A stretch of 64,000 nucleotides of DNA from Dactylis glomerata (Eukaryota > Streptophyta > Magnoliopsida > Poales > Poaceae). The translations under genes were made by a program, and so were the position numbers. Location of the stretch: contig QXEO01002102.1 in the NCBI GenBank assembly GCA_007115705.1, positions 2,126,509 through 2,190,508 on the forward strand. Direction: 5' to 3'. The notes beneath the pieces are model-generated. The model saw nothing but the letters and a program-made list of their open reading frames with translations, did no database searches and was not told the DNA's origin. Numbering within the stretch: position 1 is the stretch's first letter; the number at the start of each line of letters is the position of its first letter. Below, in pieces: positions 35,256 to 46,978 of this stretch.

Positions 35256-36903
35256 TGATACGTCTCTAACGTATCTATAATTTTTGATGCTCCATGCTTG
35301 TTTTTACACCATTTGCTTAGTGTTTCGTTACACTTCGTGGCATTTTTATGCATTTTCCGGAACTAACCTATTAACGAGATGCCACAGTGCCAGTTCCCTG
35401 TTTTCTGCTGTTTTTGTATTTCAAAAAAGTTACACAGGAAATATTCTTGGAATTGGACAAAACAGAAGCTGAACATCCAGAAATTTACCGAAGCTTCCAG
35501 AGAACCGAAGAGGAGACGGAGAGGGGCCACAGGGCAGCCACACCACAGGGCGGCGCGGCCTGCCCCTGGCTAGCGCCCCCTGGTGGTGAGGCCACCCTGG
35601 CCCACTTCTGACGCTGCCCCTTCGCCTATAAAGACCCCCCGACGGGAAAAACCTAAGGACCGGATCACTTTTCCAGAATACATCGCGATCTGCCGCCGCC
35701 ATCGACCCGAGATCGGGAGGGTCCAGAAACTCTTCTCGGCACCCTACCGGAGAGGGGAATCGCCACCGGAGGTCTTCTTCATCGCCATGCTTGCCTCCGG
35801 CGCGATGAGTGAATAGTCTACCTTGGACTATGGGTCCATAGCAGTAGCTAGTTGGTTTTCTTCTCCACCATGTGCTTCATGTTTAGATCTCGTGAGCTGC
35901 TTTACATGATCGAAATCACCATTATGTAATTCTACATGTTGTGTTTGTTGGGATCCGATGAATATTGGTGTTATGATTGAGTTGATGTGCTGAATATTAT
36001 CTTATGTTATCTCTATGTTGTTTATGATCTTGCATGCTCTCTGTTGTTAGTAGCTATCTTGGCCGAGTAGTTGCTAGTGACTCCAAGAGGGGGTATTTAT
36101 GCTCGATAGTTGGGTTCATGCCTCTATTTAATCTGGGGGAGTGACAGAAACCTCTAAGGTTGTAGATGTGCTATTGCCACTAGGGAGAAAACAACATTCA
36201 TATGCTCAAGGGCATATGCTTTGTTTACATTACACACTTTGCTTAATGCAGTTATCTGTTATTCGCAACTTAATACTTGTGGAGTTCTCGGATTGATTCG
36301 CCACAAGTGGATTATTAGTCATAGATGCAGTTGGATGACGGTCTATGTATCTTGTTGTAATGCCCAGAGTAAATCTCATAGCGATCCTCTCGACATATGC
36401 ACGTTGTCTTTATTCTATCAATTGCCCAACTGTAATTTGTTTACCCAGCATGTGTTATTTTATCTTATGGAGAGACACCACTAGTGAACTGTGGACCCCG
36501 GTCCTATTTCCATTATGTTGCTATCACCTGTTTACTTTACTCGCACTGTTTACTTTACTCGCATATTACTATTACTTTCCACTCGATACGCTCATACCCT
36601 TTGTTTCAAGCAAACCGGTGAGATTGACAACCTCATCGTAAGTTGGGAACAAAGTATTTGGTTGTGTCGTGTGCAGGTTACACGTTGCAGCTGGCAAAGC
36701 AAAGCTTGGACGAGGCGCCCTATAAATTGTCCGGAGCTGTCGCAAACCTAGCAAGCATCACCTTCTGGAGTATTGTCTTTTTCCTACTGGATTGACTACC
36801 TTGGTTTCTTACTGAGGGAAAAACTTGCTGCTATATTCATCATACCTTCCTCTTGGGGTTTCCCAACTGGCCGGTCATTTACTTCATCACCACCGCGTCA
36901 TCA
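35256..36903 (+). repeat. Element C 5' LTR
   Basis: 1,648 bp, tgatacgtctctaacg to gcgtcatca. TATA box ctataaag near 35626. The primer site tggcgccgttgctgggga follows from about 36915. Confidence 0.9.
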
Positions 36904-37090
36904 ACAAGTTTTTCTGGCGCCGTTGCTGGGGAAAAAGAAGACTTCTGCAAGGGGAGTTTTGCACGCACATCCTTTACTTTGTTTTAAGTTTTGCTTTTAC
37001 TTGATTTTTACTTGCATCATTTTATCAAAAACACAAAAAAATTAGTATCCTTTATAGTTTTTTTACTTGTCTGATTTTAGTTTTGCTAGA

Positions 37091-39151
37091 ATGGCTACTC
37101 CTAAAAACACCAAGTTGTGTGATTTTACTAGCACGAATAATAGTGATTTTATCTGCACTCCTATTGCGCCACCTGCTCCTGCTGCAAATTTTTATGAGAT
37201 TAAGCCTGCTTTGTTGAACCTTGTTATGAAAGAGCAATTTTCGGGTGCTAGTACTGATGATGTTGCAGCTCATCTCAACAATTTTGTTGAGCTATGTGAG
37301 ATGCAGAAATATAAGGATGTAGAGAGTGATATTATTAAGCTTAAGTTATTTCCTTTTTCTTTGACAGGAAAAGCTAAGTTGCTGTCTTTGCCTAAAAATA
37401 GTATTGATTCATGGGCTAAGTCTAAGGATGCTTTTATTGGTAGATAATATCCTCCTGCTAAGATTATAGCTTTGCGTAGTAATATTATGAAGTTTAGTCA
37501 GTTTGATAATGAACATGTTGCTCAAGCTTGGGAAAGAATGAAATCTATGATAAAGAATTGTCCCACTCATGGACTGACTACTTGGATGATTGTCCAAACT
37601 TTTTATGCAGGACTAAATTTTTCTTGAAGGAACCTATTGGATTCAGCTGCTGGAGGCACTTTTATGTCCCTTACCTTGGGTGCCGCAACTAAGCTTCTCG
37701 ACAATATGATGGTAAATTACTCTGAATGGCACACCGAGAGAGCTCCACAAGGTAAGAAGGTAAATTCTATTGAGGAAACCTCTTCCTTGAGTGATAAGAT
37801 TGATGCTATTATGCTTATGCTTTCTAATGATAGGACTCATGTAGATCCTAATAATGTTCCTTTGGCCTCTTTGGTTGCTCAAGAAGAGCATGTTGATGTA
37901 ATCTTCATTAGAAATAATAATTTCAAAAACAATGCTTATAGGAATAATTTTGCTAGCAACAATTATAGGCCGTATCCTTCTACCAATGGTAATGGTTATG
38001 GTAACTCTTATGGTAATTCCTCCAACAACACTAGGTCCGTGCCCTCCGAGCTTGAGGTAATGCTCAAGGACTTCATCGGTAAGCAAAATACTTTTCACAA
38101 GTCTGTTGAGGAAAAGTTAGGCAAAATTGATATTCTTGCTTCTAAAGTTGATAGCCTTGCTCATGATGTTGAACTTCTGAAATTAAAAGTGTTGCCTAAT
38201 GATGTTAAGGAGAACAATCCTTTTGCTACTGCTAATGCTATCCAAGTTAGAATTGATGAAAATGTTAGGATGCTAGCAGAATTGCATGCCAGGTGGGAAA
38301 GAGAAGATGAGATGGCTAGAAAGATGAAGGTATGTACTATTACTACCTCTAATGATGTTGCTCCTAATGCTAGCAATCCTCTTACTTTGATTGGTGTAGA
38401 GAAAACTCCTACTCCTAGTGTTAAAAAGCATAAAACAGCAAAAAAACTTTTTCTCCAAAGAGTTCTGAAATTTTTCGGAGTGTAGGAGATGATAGCTCTA
38501 TTTCCTTTAATGATTTTGATGTTGATGGCTGCAATATATCTGAAGTTATTTTGTTCTTGCAAAAGCTTGCTTTGACTCCAAATGCTAGTCCTATAAATGT
38601 TGCTTTTACTAAGCATATTACCAATGCTCTCATGAAAATTAGGGATGAAAAGTTGAAGCAGAAAGCTTCTATTCCCAAGAAGTTAGAAGATGGTTGGGAA
38701 CCCATCATTGATATGCATGTTAATGGTTTTTGATTTCCATGCTTTATGTGATCTAGGTGCTAGTATTTCTATCATGCCTAGAAAGATTTATGATATGCTT
38801 GATTTACCACCGCTTGAAAAGTGTTATTATGATGTTCCTATTGCCGATGTTGCTAAGAAGAAACCTTTGGGAAGGATTAATGATGTTCTTATTATGGTTA
38901 ACAATAACCTTGTTCCCGTTAATTTTCTTGTCATGGATGTTGAATGCAATGCTTCATGTCCTATTATTTTGGGAAGACCCTTTCTTCGAACCGTAGGTGC
39001 CATCATCGATATGAGGGAAGGCACCATCAAATATCAATTCCCACTCAAGAAAGGTATGGAACACTTCCCTAGAAAGAGGAAGAAATTACTTTTTGACTCT
39101 ATTCTTATAGCAAATTATGAGTTTGATGCTTCATCACTTGATATTACTTGA
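37091..39151 (+). pseudogene. Gag-protease of element C, degraded
   Basis: Closely similar to the element A frame from the same ATG, but with several breaks. These are a 6-bp loss near 37378 (removing D-W of AKDWLLS), TAA at 37445-37447, TGA at 37625-37627, a frameshift in an A-rich run near 38440 and a one-base excess in a T-run near 38728. The protease motif LCDLGASISIMP remains at about 38745-38780, followed by GRPFLRTVGA. The segment at about 37980-38215, between Gag and protease, is unrelated to that of element A although both flanks match. Confidence 0.88.
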
Positions 39152-40416
39152 TTCACACTTTCTGCGCCTAGCTCAAAGGCGTTAAAGAAAAGCACTCTTG
39201 GGAGATAACCCAATGTTTTTACTTTCAATACTTTTTCTTTTATTTGAGTCTTGGAAGTTCTTACTACTGTAATAACCTCTCCTTATCCTTTTTATTTCGT
39301 CTTTGTGCCAAGAGAAGCCTCTAATTTAAGTGAGGTAAGATTTGGGGATGTCGCTGTCCTGAAACAGTTTTCGGTGCTACACCGTAAAAATTCGTGAAAA
39401 TTCTCTGTATATCTTTTGGACTAGTGATTTCTTGTGCATATGCCCCAGGTTATATCCAAACTTTCATTAGTTGAACACTTTTTGATTTGAGCAACATAAA
39501 AACCTTATAAAATTCAACCTTTGTCAGCTATTCTGTTTTGACAAATTTCTGCCAATATTTGTGTTTGCCGCTTTATCGCTTTCTTTTTGAGTTCTTTTGA
39601 TCACGGAACTTTTTGGGAAGTTGTTACAGTAGTATATGCTTTATATGTGGTGGTTTTGAGTTGAAACCTGAAGCAAAAAGGGTTGATTCATTGTTATGCT
39701 TACACTAATGTTGTTAATAGAATTGTGTTTAGTTTTGTATGAAGGAAGTTTTCAAGTGTAGGGATTGGAGAATGATGAGATGAGTTGAAGAATGGACAAA
39801 AGCTCAAGCTTGGGGATGCCCATGTCACCCCAAGAAATATCCAAGAGGTACAAGCGTCAAAGCGTGGGGATGCCCCCGAGGCACCCCTTCTTCATCCGCA
39901 AAAATCATGTCACCTTTCAACACACTATATTTTTATTGCTTCATGCATTATGCATTTTTTTTTGGAGCGTCAGTTGTTTTTAGTTTTCAGTTTTGTTTAG
40001 TTTTGTTTGCTGCAATAAATGGTTGGACCCCAACAAATTTCTTTTGGAGAAGTTGCCTTGCTTTTTATTTGCCAAGAACACTCAGTTTTTCACTCTTATC
40101 GTTTCAACGAGTGTTCTCTTTTTCTAGAACTGCGTTTAGCTTTCACTTTTCGCCTTGATTTGTGTTCAGATATTGTTATATCTTTTTATCAAGGTGTATT
40201 TTGTCCTCTGGTCCATGTTGCTTTTTATCAAAAGAGTTGTTTATAAAAAGTTCGAATGGTGTTGGAAAAGAGAAAAAGCTTTATGCAAAAAAGTGGTACA
40301 AGAAGGAGCTTGTATAGACTGCGGCCTAGGCTTTTGCATGTTGTGCTTGATGTCTTTTTGATAGTATGCTTAGTGGTTTTGTTGTAGCATGACTTGTCTC
40401 AAATGACTGAGATTGC
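39152..40416 (+). other. 3' non-coding region of element C, left of CACTA
   Basis: Matches 20769-22036 of element A. Contains two internal cttggggatgccc motifs (about 39810 and 39867). No coding frame. Confidence 0.65.
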
Positions 40417-40439
40417 TTACACTACTAGGAAAACCCTTA

Positions 40440-40645
40440 TCTGTGGCGCACCAATTTGGGCTTCAGTGGCGCACCAGTGGTGCGCCACGCATATGAAGCC
40501 ACTGGTATTTATTACCAGTGGCGCACGCCCACGTGCGCCACGGTTATGTGTCCTATCCGTGGCGCACCTAAGTGGGGTGCGCCACGCATAATATCTGCGG
40601 CGCACTCAATTTAGGTGCGCCACTAGCAATAAAAATGGTGCTCCA
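40440..40645. repeat. CACTA left subterminal repeats
   Basis: At least eight copies of ggcgcac or its complement gtgcgcc, many in facing pairs such as agtggcgcaccagtggtgcg. Facing pairs could form small hairpins. Confidence 0.8.
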
Positions 40646-40917
40646 CTGGTATGTTTTCTATTTGTATTTTTTTCGAGAATACAGCATAAATACACCGTAT
40701 ACAGCACAAAAATATACAGTATATAGCAGAAATGCAAAGATATACACATCAGTAACACTGGAATTCACCAAAATACATCAATATGAAGTCAAGTTTCGGA
40801 AGACATCAATATAAAGTCAAGTGTCGAAATACATGGTCAAGTGTCGAATCATTACACAAGTTAAGTACAACTTTGATCATTACATATTATATATGGAGTT
40901 ACATATCACCTAGACTA

Positions 40918-41155
40918 CTATATGAACGAATAGATCAATATGAGCAAGATCGAGACCATGATCAAGAACTTCATCCGATTCTTATTCCACACGTGTCTCC
41001 TCCACTTGGAGACCGCGAGCTCTCTTGTCGTGTACCCTTTGTAGCAGTTGCCGCTGAAGTTGGTCACCTGTGCCTGGCAGTCCTCCCACTCCTCGTAGAC
41101 TCCTGGAACCCGACCACTGTACACCACGTACCACTTCGCTATCTCTCTATAGACA
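40918..41155 (-). pseudogene. RNase H1 N-terminal (viroplasmin-like) exon in CACTA
   Basis: The minus strand encodes KWYVVYSGRVPGVYEEWEDC followed by FSGNCYKGYTT, the pattern of the RNase H1 N-terminal hybrid-binding or viroplasmin domain (PF01693). The frame then ends in a hydrophobic tail (FLIMVSILLILIYSFI) that could be one membrane segment. A possible splice acceptor (ctatag) precedes it. It lies downstream of the TnpA-like gene on the same strand and may be its last exon or a separate small gene. RNase H itself is absent. Confidence 0.55.
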
Positions 41156-41432
41156 TGTAGTATATATGTTATGCAACGAAAGGAATGACAAAGTGCAAAA
41201 ACATGCTTGCATGATCACAAATACTATGGCAAGGATTCATAAGCCCAGAATAAAACATAGCATGGATGACGATCGATCATATATAAGCAAGTCCAACATC
41301 GATCGTCAAGGCATTACGAGCCTCGGCAAGTTAAGGTTTACACACACATGTCCAACAATAGTTCGGAAACAACACTAGGATAGTAAAGTTTACGATACAT
41401 CGACCCAACACCGCTAGCTAGCCACAGACATC

Positions 41433-44400
41433 ATGTAGTCCTCGCTGGGAACGGGCGCACGCCCTCTCTCGTCATGAACGTCCTTGTGTCGCGCTGCCTG
41501 TCGAGGCGTCCTTCGATCTCACGGTTAGTCAACGCTACGCCACAATGCATGATCCAGCCGGTTGAGTCGACGTCTTCATGAAGGACTTGCGCGATCTGAG
41601 TCTAGATGCGCTAGAAATCTTCCATAAGGTCCGCATCATCGATTGCCGCAAACTTTTCGGCCCATGGTCGAAGATTAGATGGTAGCGCCCTGATCCGCGA
41701 ATCCCGGACGATCCCCTTCAGGTGATGGAGGGAGTAGAAGGCCTCCTTCACACTGCCAGGCGGCTGCTTGACGCATGGAAACTTTGTCTGGTGCATGAAG
41801 ATATGCTTGCCATTCTTGACTCTCTCGCCACCCTTGGTGAATTTGCCCCTCTTGTCGGCGTAGAATTGTAGAGCTTCATCGAGCACACTCTTGATTTGGC
41901 CATAGTTCTTCATCGGCATCGTTTCACTCGATGAGTCAAAGTACGTCGCTTGCGACCACCTTGGGCAAATGGATATGAGTGAGCAGTATATGCCTCTGCG
42001 CAGCACAATTGAAAAATAAATTGTTGTAAGAGGACCAACCGGAGAATCTAAGAAAGAAGTTTTCACGGCGGTGTTCACTTACTCGGGAAAGCAAGGCAAA
42101 AGAATGGAGTCGATGGTCGGGTTCTCCACAGAGATATTCCCAAGGTACTCCTTCACCATTGCCCGGTCCACCTCGTTCACCAAGGCAACATCACGCATGA
42201 AGTAGGGGTCTACTATCACGATGCCCTTGGTCTTCTCCCTCTTCGCCTTCAACGCCATATGAAGCGTGTATAGACGGACCAAGTTATAGGCCAGGCGGTT
42301 GGAGTGCAGCAGATTGTAGATGTCCTCGTACCGCACGAAGAAGATTTCAGCGGGTGATGTATCGACGAAGCCATGGCCCTCTGGCACCTTGATTGTGTAG
42401 ACCGGGTACCCGGGATTCTTTTCTTGGAGAAGGCGCTCCTCGAGATACTGGATGCTGTAGTGCAAATTCATGATCGCTCCACCCGCGTTGGCGAGCATCT
42501 CCTTTGTCAGCATCGGCCGACCCGCTATGTGCCTGGGGAAATCACTGGGCTCTTCTCGCACGCCGTCCTCGGCCCGGAATATCTTCCTCGGAGACGGCTG
42601 GCTCGAAGCCTTCTTGCTCCGGCTATGCTTCCGGCCCTTCTTCTTCTCCTCGACAGGAGCTGTGGATTGCAACTTATCCGGCACGGGAGCAGCGGATTTC
42701 AGCTGCTCATCGGCCGCCTTGTGGAGTGTGGTGGGGCTGATAACATTGGCCGGATTGGGTTGTGTGGCTGCGACTTCCGGAGGCGTCTCCTGAGAACCGT
42801 CGCCGAACCGCAGACGCTGCGTGCATGACAGGGGACGACCGGCTTGTTGACCACGGGAGGCTAGATCTCCAAGAGGAGGCATGTAGATTTCTTCGTTGGC
42901 CCCGATGTCGAGGAAGCCGTCAATTTCATCGCGGGGATCATCGCCGCGGTTAGGTGCAGCGTCCACGTGCTCGGGTGGAGGCGACGGCGTGTGCGCAGCT
43001 AGTTGCTGATGCCTCTTGGTGGCAGGGACGAACACCGGTGGCCATGTCTTTTTAGCAGGGGCAGCCGCGGGGCGCTGATCATCTTTTGCAAGGCGAATCT
43101 GTGACTTCGGCCATAGCAAGGGCCAGCCGATGCAACCTCCGAGAGAGTAATGCTCATCGGCTCCATGAGGTTGCATGGGAGGATCAATGCCTTCGCAACC
43201 CTTCAAAGGACGCACCAGGGCGACCCTGAACATGCCAGCAGGGATGGGCAAGTTGTGCATCAGGGGGTTCTTCGGTTGGCATATGGTACCCTTGCCTACA
43301 TCCTTCAGCACGCCGTTCACATAGTGCAGCAAGGTGCAACTAGTGTCCTGCGGGAGAACATGTTGGGCATCATTATCAGATGGTACTCATCAAAAAAGAC
43401 GGCAGAGTATGAAGTCGAGCCTACGATTAGTTACCTTGGTAAGGGCATCGAGGTCGGCTAAGGTGGACACGCGAGGCTGCGTGGGCTGTGGTGGAGGCGG
43501 CGGCTGCACGTTGCTGTTGGGCGGCGGCCACGTGTTGGTGTTGGGTTGCGGCGGAGGCGGCGGCCGCGTGTTGGTGTTGGGCTGCGGCGGAGGCGGCGGC
43601 CGCGTGTTGGTGTTGGGCACCGGCGCCGGCTGCGCGTTGTTGTTGTCGGTGGCCAACGGGCTTAGCCCCGCGAAGGGGTCTGCCGATGGGTAGGAGGGCG
43701 GGGTCACCACGTTCGGCGACACGTCTTGCGCCGAGTTGTTGCCGGACACACTGGGCACCGGTATCGGCCCAACTCCACCAGCGGCATTCCACGCCGCTAG
43801 ACCCTCCCACAGTTGAGGAGGAATGACCTGGCGCAACCTTGCTTCGAACTTCTCCTCCATCTGTGCCGGCAGCGCGGCCACTTGCGCCTTGAGATCTGCA
43901 ATCTCCAGCCTCTGCGCCTCCTCCACCTTGCTTCTTCTCTCCTTTCTAGCCTTTGATTCCTCTTTGAAGTGGACGCCGACTTTCGTGGTCAGCCCAAAGC
44001 CGGAAACACGCCCAGCGGACGTCATCTTCTTGCGCTTGGGCCTCTTCTTCATAATATTCGTCGCCCTGTTGAAAGGAGTGTCCCAAGGCTCCGATTGCCC
44101 TTGGGTGGAGCAAGCTGCCTCGGCGGCTATTTCAGCTTCCTGGAAAAGGATTCATGAACCCAATTAGAATCATTGGTTCATTATTGATTGCAAATCGACT
44201 TGAGATCCGCGGTAAGTTGCTTACCACGAGTTTCTTAAACTCTTGCACAGCATTCGCTGAGGTTTTGAATTCCTTTTTCTTGGGGCACAAGTAGTAGCGG
44301 GCCCGCACAAAGTTCCGGACCTGCGGGTCCGTGAATTTGTCGAACATGTTGGGCTTGCCAAGACGAATAAGCTCGGCGTCCTCCTTGTCCCACACTTCCT

Positions 44401-45250
44401 GGATTCCTCTGTAACCGCCACTCCCAAGACGGTGGTGACCTAAGTTCTGTTCATACATCTTCTTCCCCAACGCCGACAGAGCTTTGAAGGTATCGGTCTC
44501 CAACTCCTCCTTGAAAAGAAGATAGTCATCGTGATCTAGAAGTGGCTCATGCTTCTTGATCTCTTCCCAGCTTTCGTCCATGTCAATCCGCTTCTTCACC
44601 CGGGTTCTCCAGCTAGCCAAGGTCGTGCTCATCTTTGTAAGGGCCTGCTGGTTCACCTTGTTGTCTTTGAGGTTTAGGTTCTTGTACTCCACCAGGAAAT
44701 CGTATCGCTCGTGAAGCTTCTGTAGTAGGAGCTGCACAAGATGTGCATTGTCGGGATCTCGGAGGTTCCTCGTGTTGATCGTCACGGTCTCCCGCACGAT
44801 GCAACCGATCTGCGTCCCGTATCCCACGACAAGGGCTTTAGGCTCCACGGGTACGCCGTTTTCATTCACAGCGGTGAAATCCTCGCGTTTTGTGCCAAGC
44901 GTCGGCGGGTTCCGATCCTTCCTGGTGGCCTTCTTCTTCTTAGCAGCCGGGGCAGATCCACCATCGGTGGTGTCATCCTCGGCGCCATCGGTGCGCTCAT
45001 CGCCAGCATCGGTGGTGGCATCGGAGTCTCCGTCTTCTTCTCCACCCTCGGAGTCTCCGTCTCCACCCTCAGAGTCTTCGTCTCCACCCTGATCATCTCC
45101 ACCTCCGTCTCCGTCCATGACGTCTATTTCCTTCTCCTCGGCCGCCCTCTAGGATTGCATCCAAAACGGCAAGTTGGCCGCCCGGGCTTGTTCTTCGACA
45201 CTCATTTGGTTAGAAGGGCCAGCGCCGTCGTTGACGTGTCCGGTCGACAT
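41433..45250 (-). pseudogene. CACTA accessory gene (TnpA-like, Transposase_24) with Ulp1-like domain
   Basis: A four-exon minus-strand model has consistent splice signals and frame: 45250-44225, 44139-43435, 43347-42083 and 41995 to about 41433. Exon one has an acidic Asp/Gly/Glu-rich N-terminus, then the plant En/Spm domain (NLGHHRLGSGGYRGIQEVWD, MFDKFTDPQVRNFVRARYYL). Exon two has a short coiled coil and Pro-rich 12-residue repeats. Exon three has YSLGGCIGWPLLWPKSQIRL (DUF8039-like). Exon four has a Ulp1-like tail (QATYFDSSS, FPCVKQPPGSVKEAFY). A TAG at codon 34 (45149-45151) and two stops in exon four (from 41611 on) break it. Such proteins are thought to bind the subterminal repeats. Confidence 0.75.
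43481..43620 (-). repeat. Proline-rich tandem repeat in CACTA exon two
   Basis: Three units of a 36-bp repeat, the first degenerate, encode NTNTRPPPPPQP. It is part of the accessory gene and a likely site of length variation. Confidence 0.75.
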
Positions 45251-46033
45251 GTTTGCACTAAACAAAAGGAGAAAAATGTTTAGTACAACAAAAAATCGAT
45301 CAAAAAATTCGACAGCACCTCCCTTATAAATGGCTACCTAGGAGTGCCTATTACTCACCGAAACAGAAATCAATCAACATTTCGGGAGTAATAGGCACTC
45401 ATTTTCAAAAACCTGTAAACAATTCACACAAAAAAAGCACAAAATGTGCCTTTCCAACACAAAAGTAGCTCACAGTAGAATCTTAGCTCCAGGCACCAGT
45501 AATAACAGTAAGTAGAAAACAGTAGTATCTTAGCTCTGGAGTTTCACAGAAACATGCACAAGTGACTAGCTCACAGTAATAACAGTAAGTAGCTCATAGT
45601 AATAACAATAAATAGCAGGAGATAAAAAAGAACTCCCTCTGAAGTCTCAAATTAGAGGCCAAATAGCACACCATAACATGTTTTAATTTCGCTGACCATG
45701 ACACTTTTTTAGAAATGGGCCATGTAAAATAAAGCATGTGTTTACTATGACACAAGATTCCATATTCTGAACTTAGTTCATGAACAAAGCAAGTCCAAGA
45801 AATAAAAGACAATTAATTTCGCTGACCATGAAATGGGAAAATACAGTATATACTCCAATATAGCCATACGTAGACTGTTAATTAATGATTTGTACGTTGT
45901 ACCCAATTTACTATGTTTAGTACATTGTAGGAAAAGGCAACATCTATAAAGAACTCAGGTACCCAACAATCAGATGTAGGCAAGCCATGAAATGATTAAA
46001 ATTCCAATCTGAACTTTGCATAGAGAGGAAGAA

Positions 46034-46470
46034 TCACTTAGTTACAGCAATTCCACCCAAAATCACCGGGAATCCGCGCACAAGAGAAACAATCGAGGGA
46101 GGCCAAGGGGAAAATCTCACATAGGTGCGGTCGATGTCATCGGGGAAGAAGAGGGGCGGCCGGTCGTTATCGGGGAAGAAGAGGCGCGGCCGGTCGTCGT
46201 CGGGGAAGAAGAGGCCTCGAGCAGCTTGAGCGAGTCGGGGTTGAAGGCGATCGAGGTCGGGGAAGACGGCGAGCTCCTCCTCCTCCGCAGACGTCGGCGG
46301 CGGCTCCTCCACAGACGCCGGCGGCGGCTCCTCCACAGACGCCGGCGGCGGCTCCTCCACAGACGACGGCGATGGCTCGGGGCAGAGCGGAGGCGAGCGC
46401 GGCGGGGCAGAGCGCGGCGGCTAGGGTTCGGGCGGGGAAGAGATCGAAGTGGGGAGAGAAGAAAGGGGCC
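46034..46470 (-). promoter_or_regulatory. Upstream leader of CACTA accessory gene
   Basis: The minus strand reads as a GC-rich plant-like leader (cgaaccctagccgccgc near 46425) followed by a tandem 24-bp repeat. With a possible acceptor tttag just before the ATG at 45250, this could be a first untranslated exon joined by a long leader intron. Internal subterminal-type repeats lie just upstream. Confidence 0.4.
46293..46369. repeat. 24-bp tandem repeat
   Basis: About three units of ggcggcggctcctccacaga. On the minus strand they read EEPPPAS repeats, but no ATG precedes them, so they may be untranslated. Confidence 0.7.
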
Positions 46471-46495
46471 GAAGCGTTTTTACCCTAAGTCTTGG

Positions 46496-46575
46496 ATATG
46501 CGTGGCGCACCCCTCTGAGGTGCGCTACGGATAACTTATGCGTGGCGCACCATATCGGGGTGCGACACGCACGTC
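46496..46575. repeat. Internal block of CACTA subterminal-type repeats
   Basis: gcgtggcgcacccctctgag, then ggtgcgctacgg, gcgtggcgcaccatatc and gtgcgacacgc form two facing pairs like those at the element ends, yet lie about 1.5 kb inside the right end, beside the accessory-gene leader. Confidence 0.7.
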
Positions 46576-46609
46576 TTCGTATAGTTCAAAACGCACCGAA
46601 GTGCAGTCT

Positions 46610-46693
46610 AGACAACAACCTCCACCTAGCCTAGTGGTTGTGTTCCCCGCGCGCTGGCTGTTTGGGGAGGTGCCAGGTTCGAACACTGGACCT
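46610..46693 (+). repeat. tRNA-like segment (possible SINE relic)
   Basis: tagcctagtgg (46627-46637) fits a Pol III A box and ggttcgaacac (46676-46686) a B box, at tRNA-like spacing. There is no cloverleaf that I can complete, so it is not called a tRNA gene. It may be a tRNA-derived SINE piece carried by the CACTA element. Confidence 0.4.
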
Positions 46694-46946
46694 CCCACCT
46701 TTTATTTCTTTTTACAAAAACTGTATTTCAAAAAGTTTAAAATTACTATATTGCAATAAATAACATTTGCTTATTCTAAAAATAATAATTTTTAAATAGT
46801 ACCAGTCCAACATCTATATACCCACCTTTTTTTCTTTTTACAAAAACTGTATTTCAAAAAGTCTAAAATTACTATATTGCAATAAATAACATTTGCTTAT
46901 TCTAAAAATAATAATTTTTAAATAGTACCAGTCCGACATCTATATA
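46694..46946. repeat. 127-bp tandem duplication
   Basis: The unit from cccacct to acatctatata (46694-46820) is repeated almost exactly at 46821-46946, with only a few differences. AT-rich and non-coding. Confidence 0.9.
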
Positions 46947-46978
46947 TCATATCATTGTTACAAAAAACCTAAAATCAT

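Noticed and set aside
40440..40645. CRISPR array
   Set aside because: The short repeats are inverted, irregularly spaced and part of CACTA subterminal DNA in a plant genome.
43488..43826. Ala/Trp/Cys-rich plus-strand frame
   Set aside because: Antisense shadow of the Pro-rich repeats in the CACTA accessory gene.
46016..46534. 172-codon Arg-rich plus-strand frame
   Set aside because: Composition driven by GC-rich tandem repeats; the leader of the minus-strand CACTA gene explains the sequence better.
46627..46686. tRNA gene
   Set aside because: A and B box motifs are present, but no acceptor, D, anticodon and T stems could be paired; reported only as a tRNA-like repeat.
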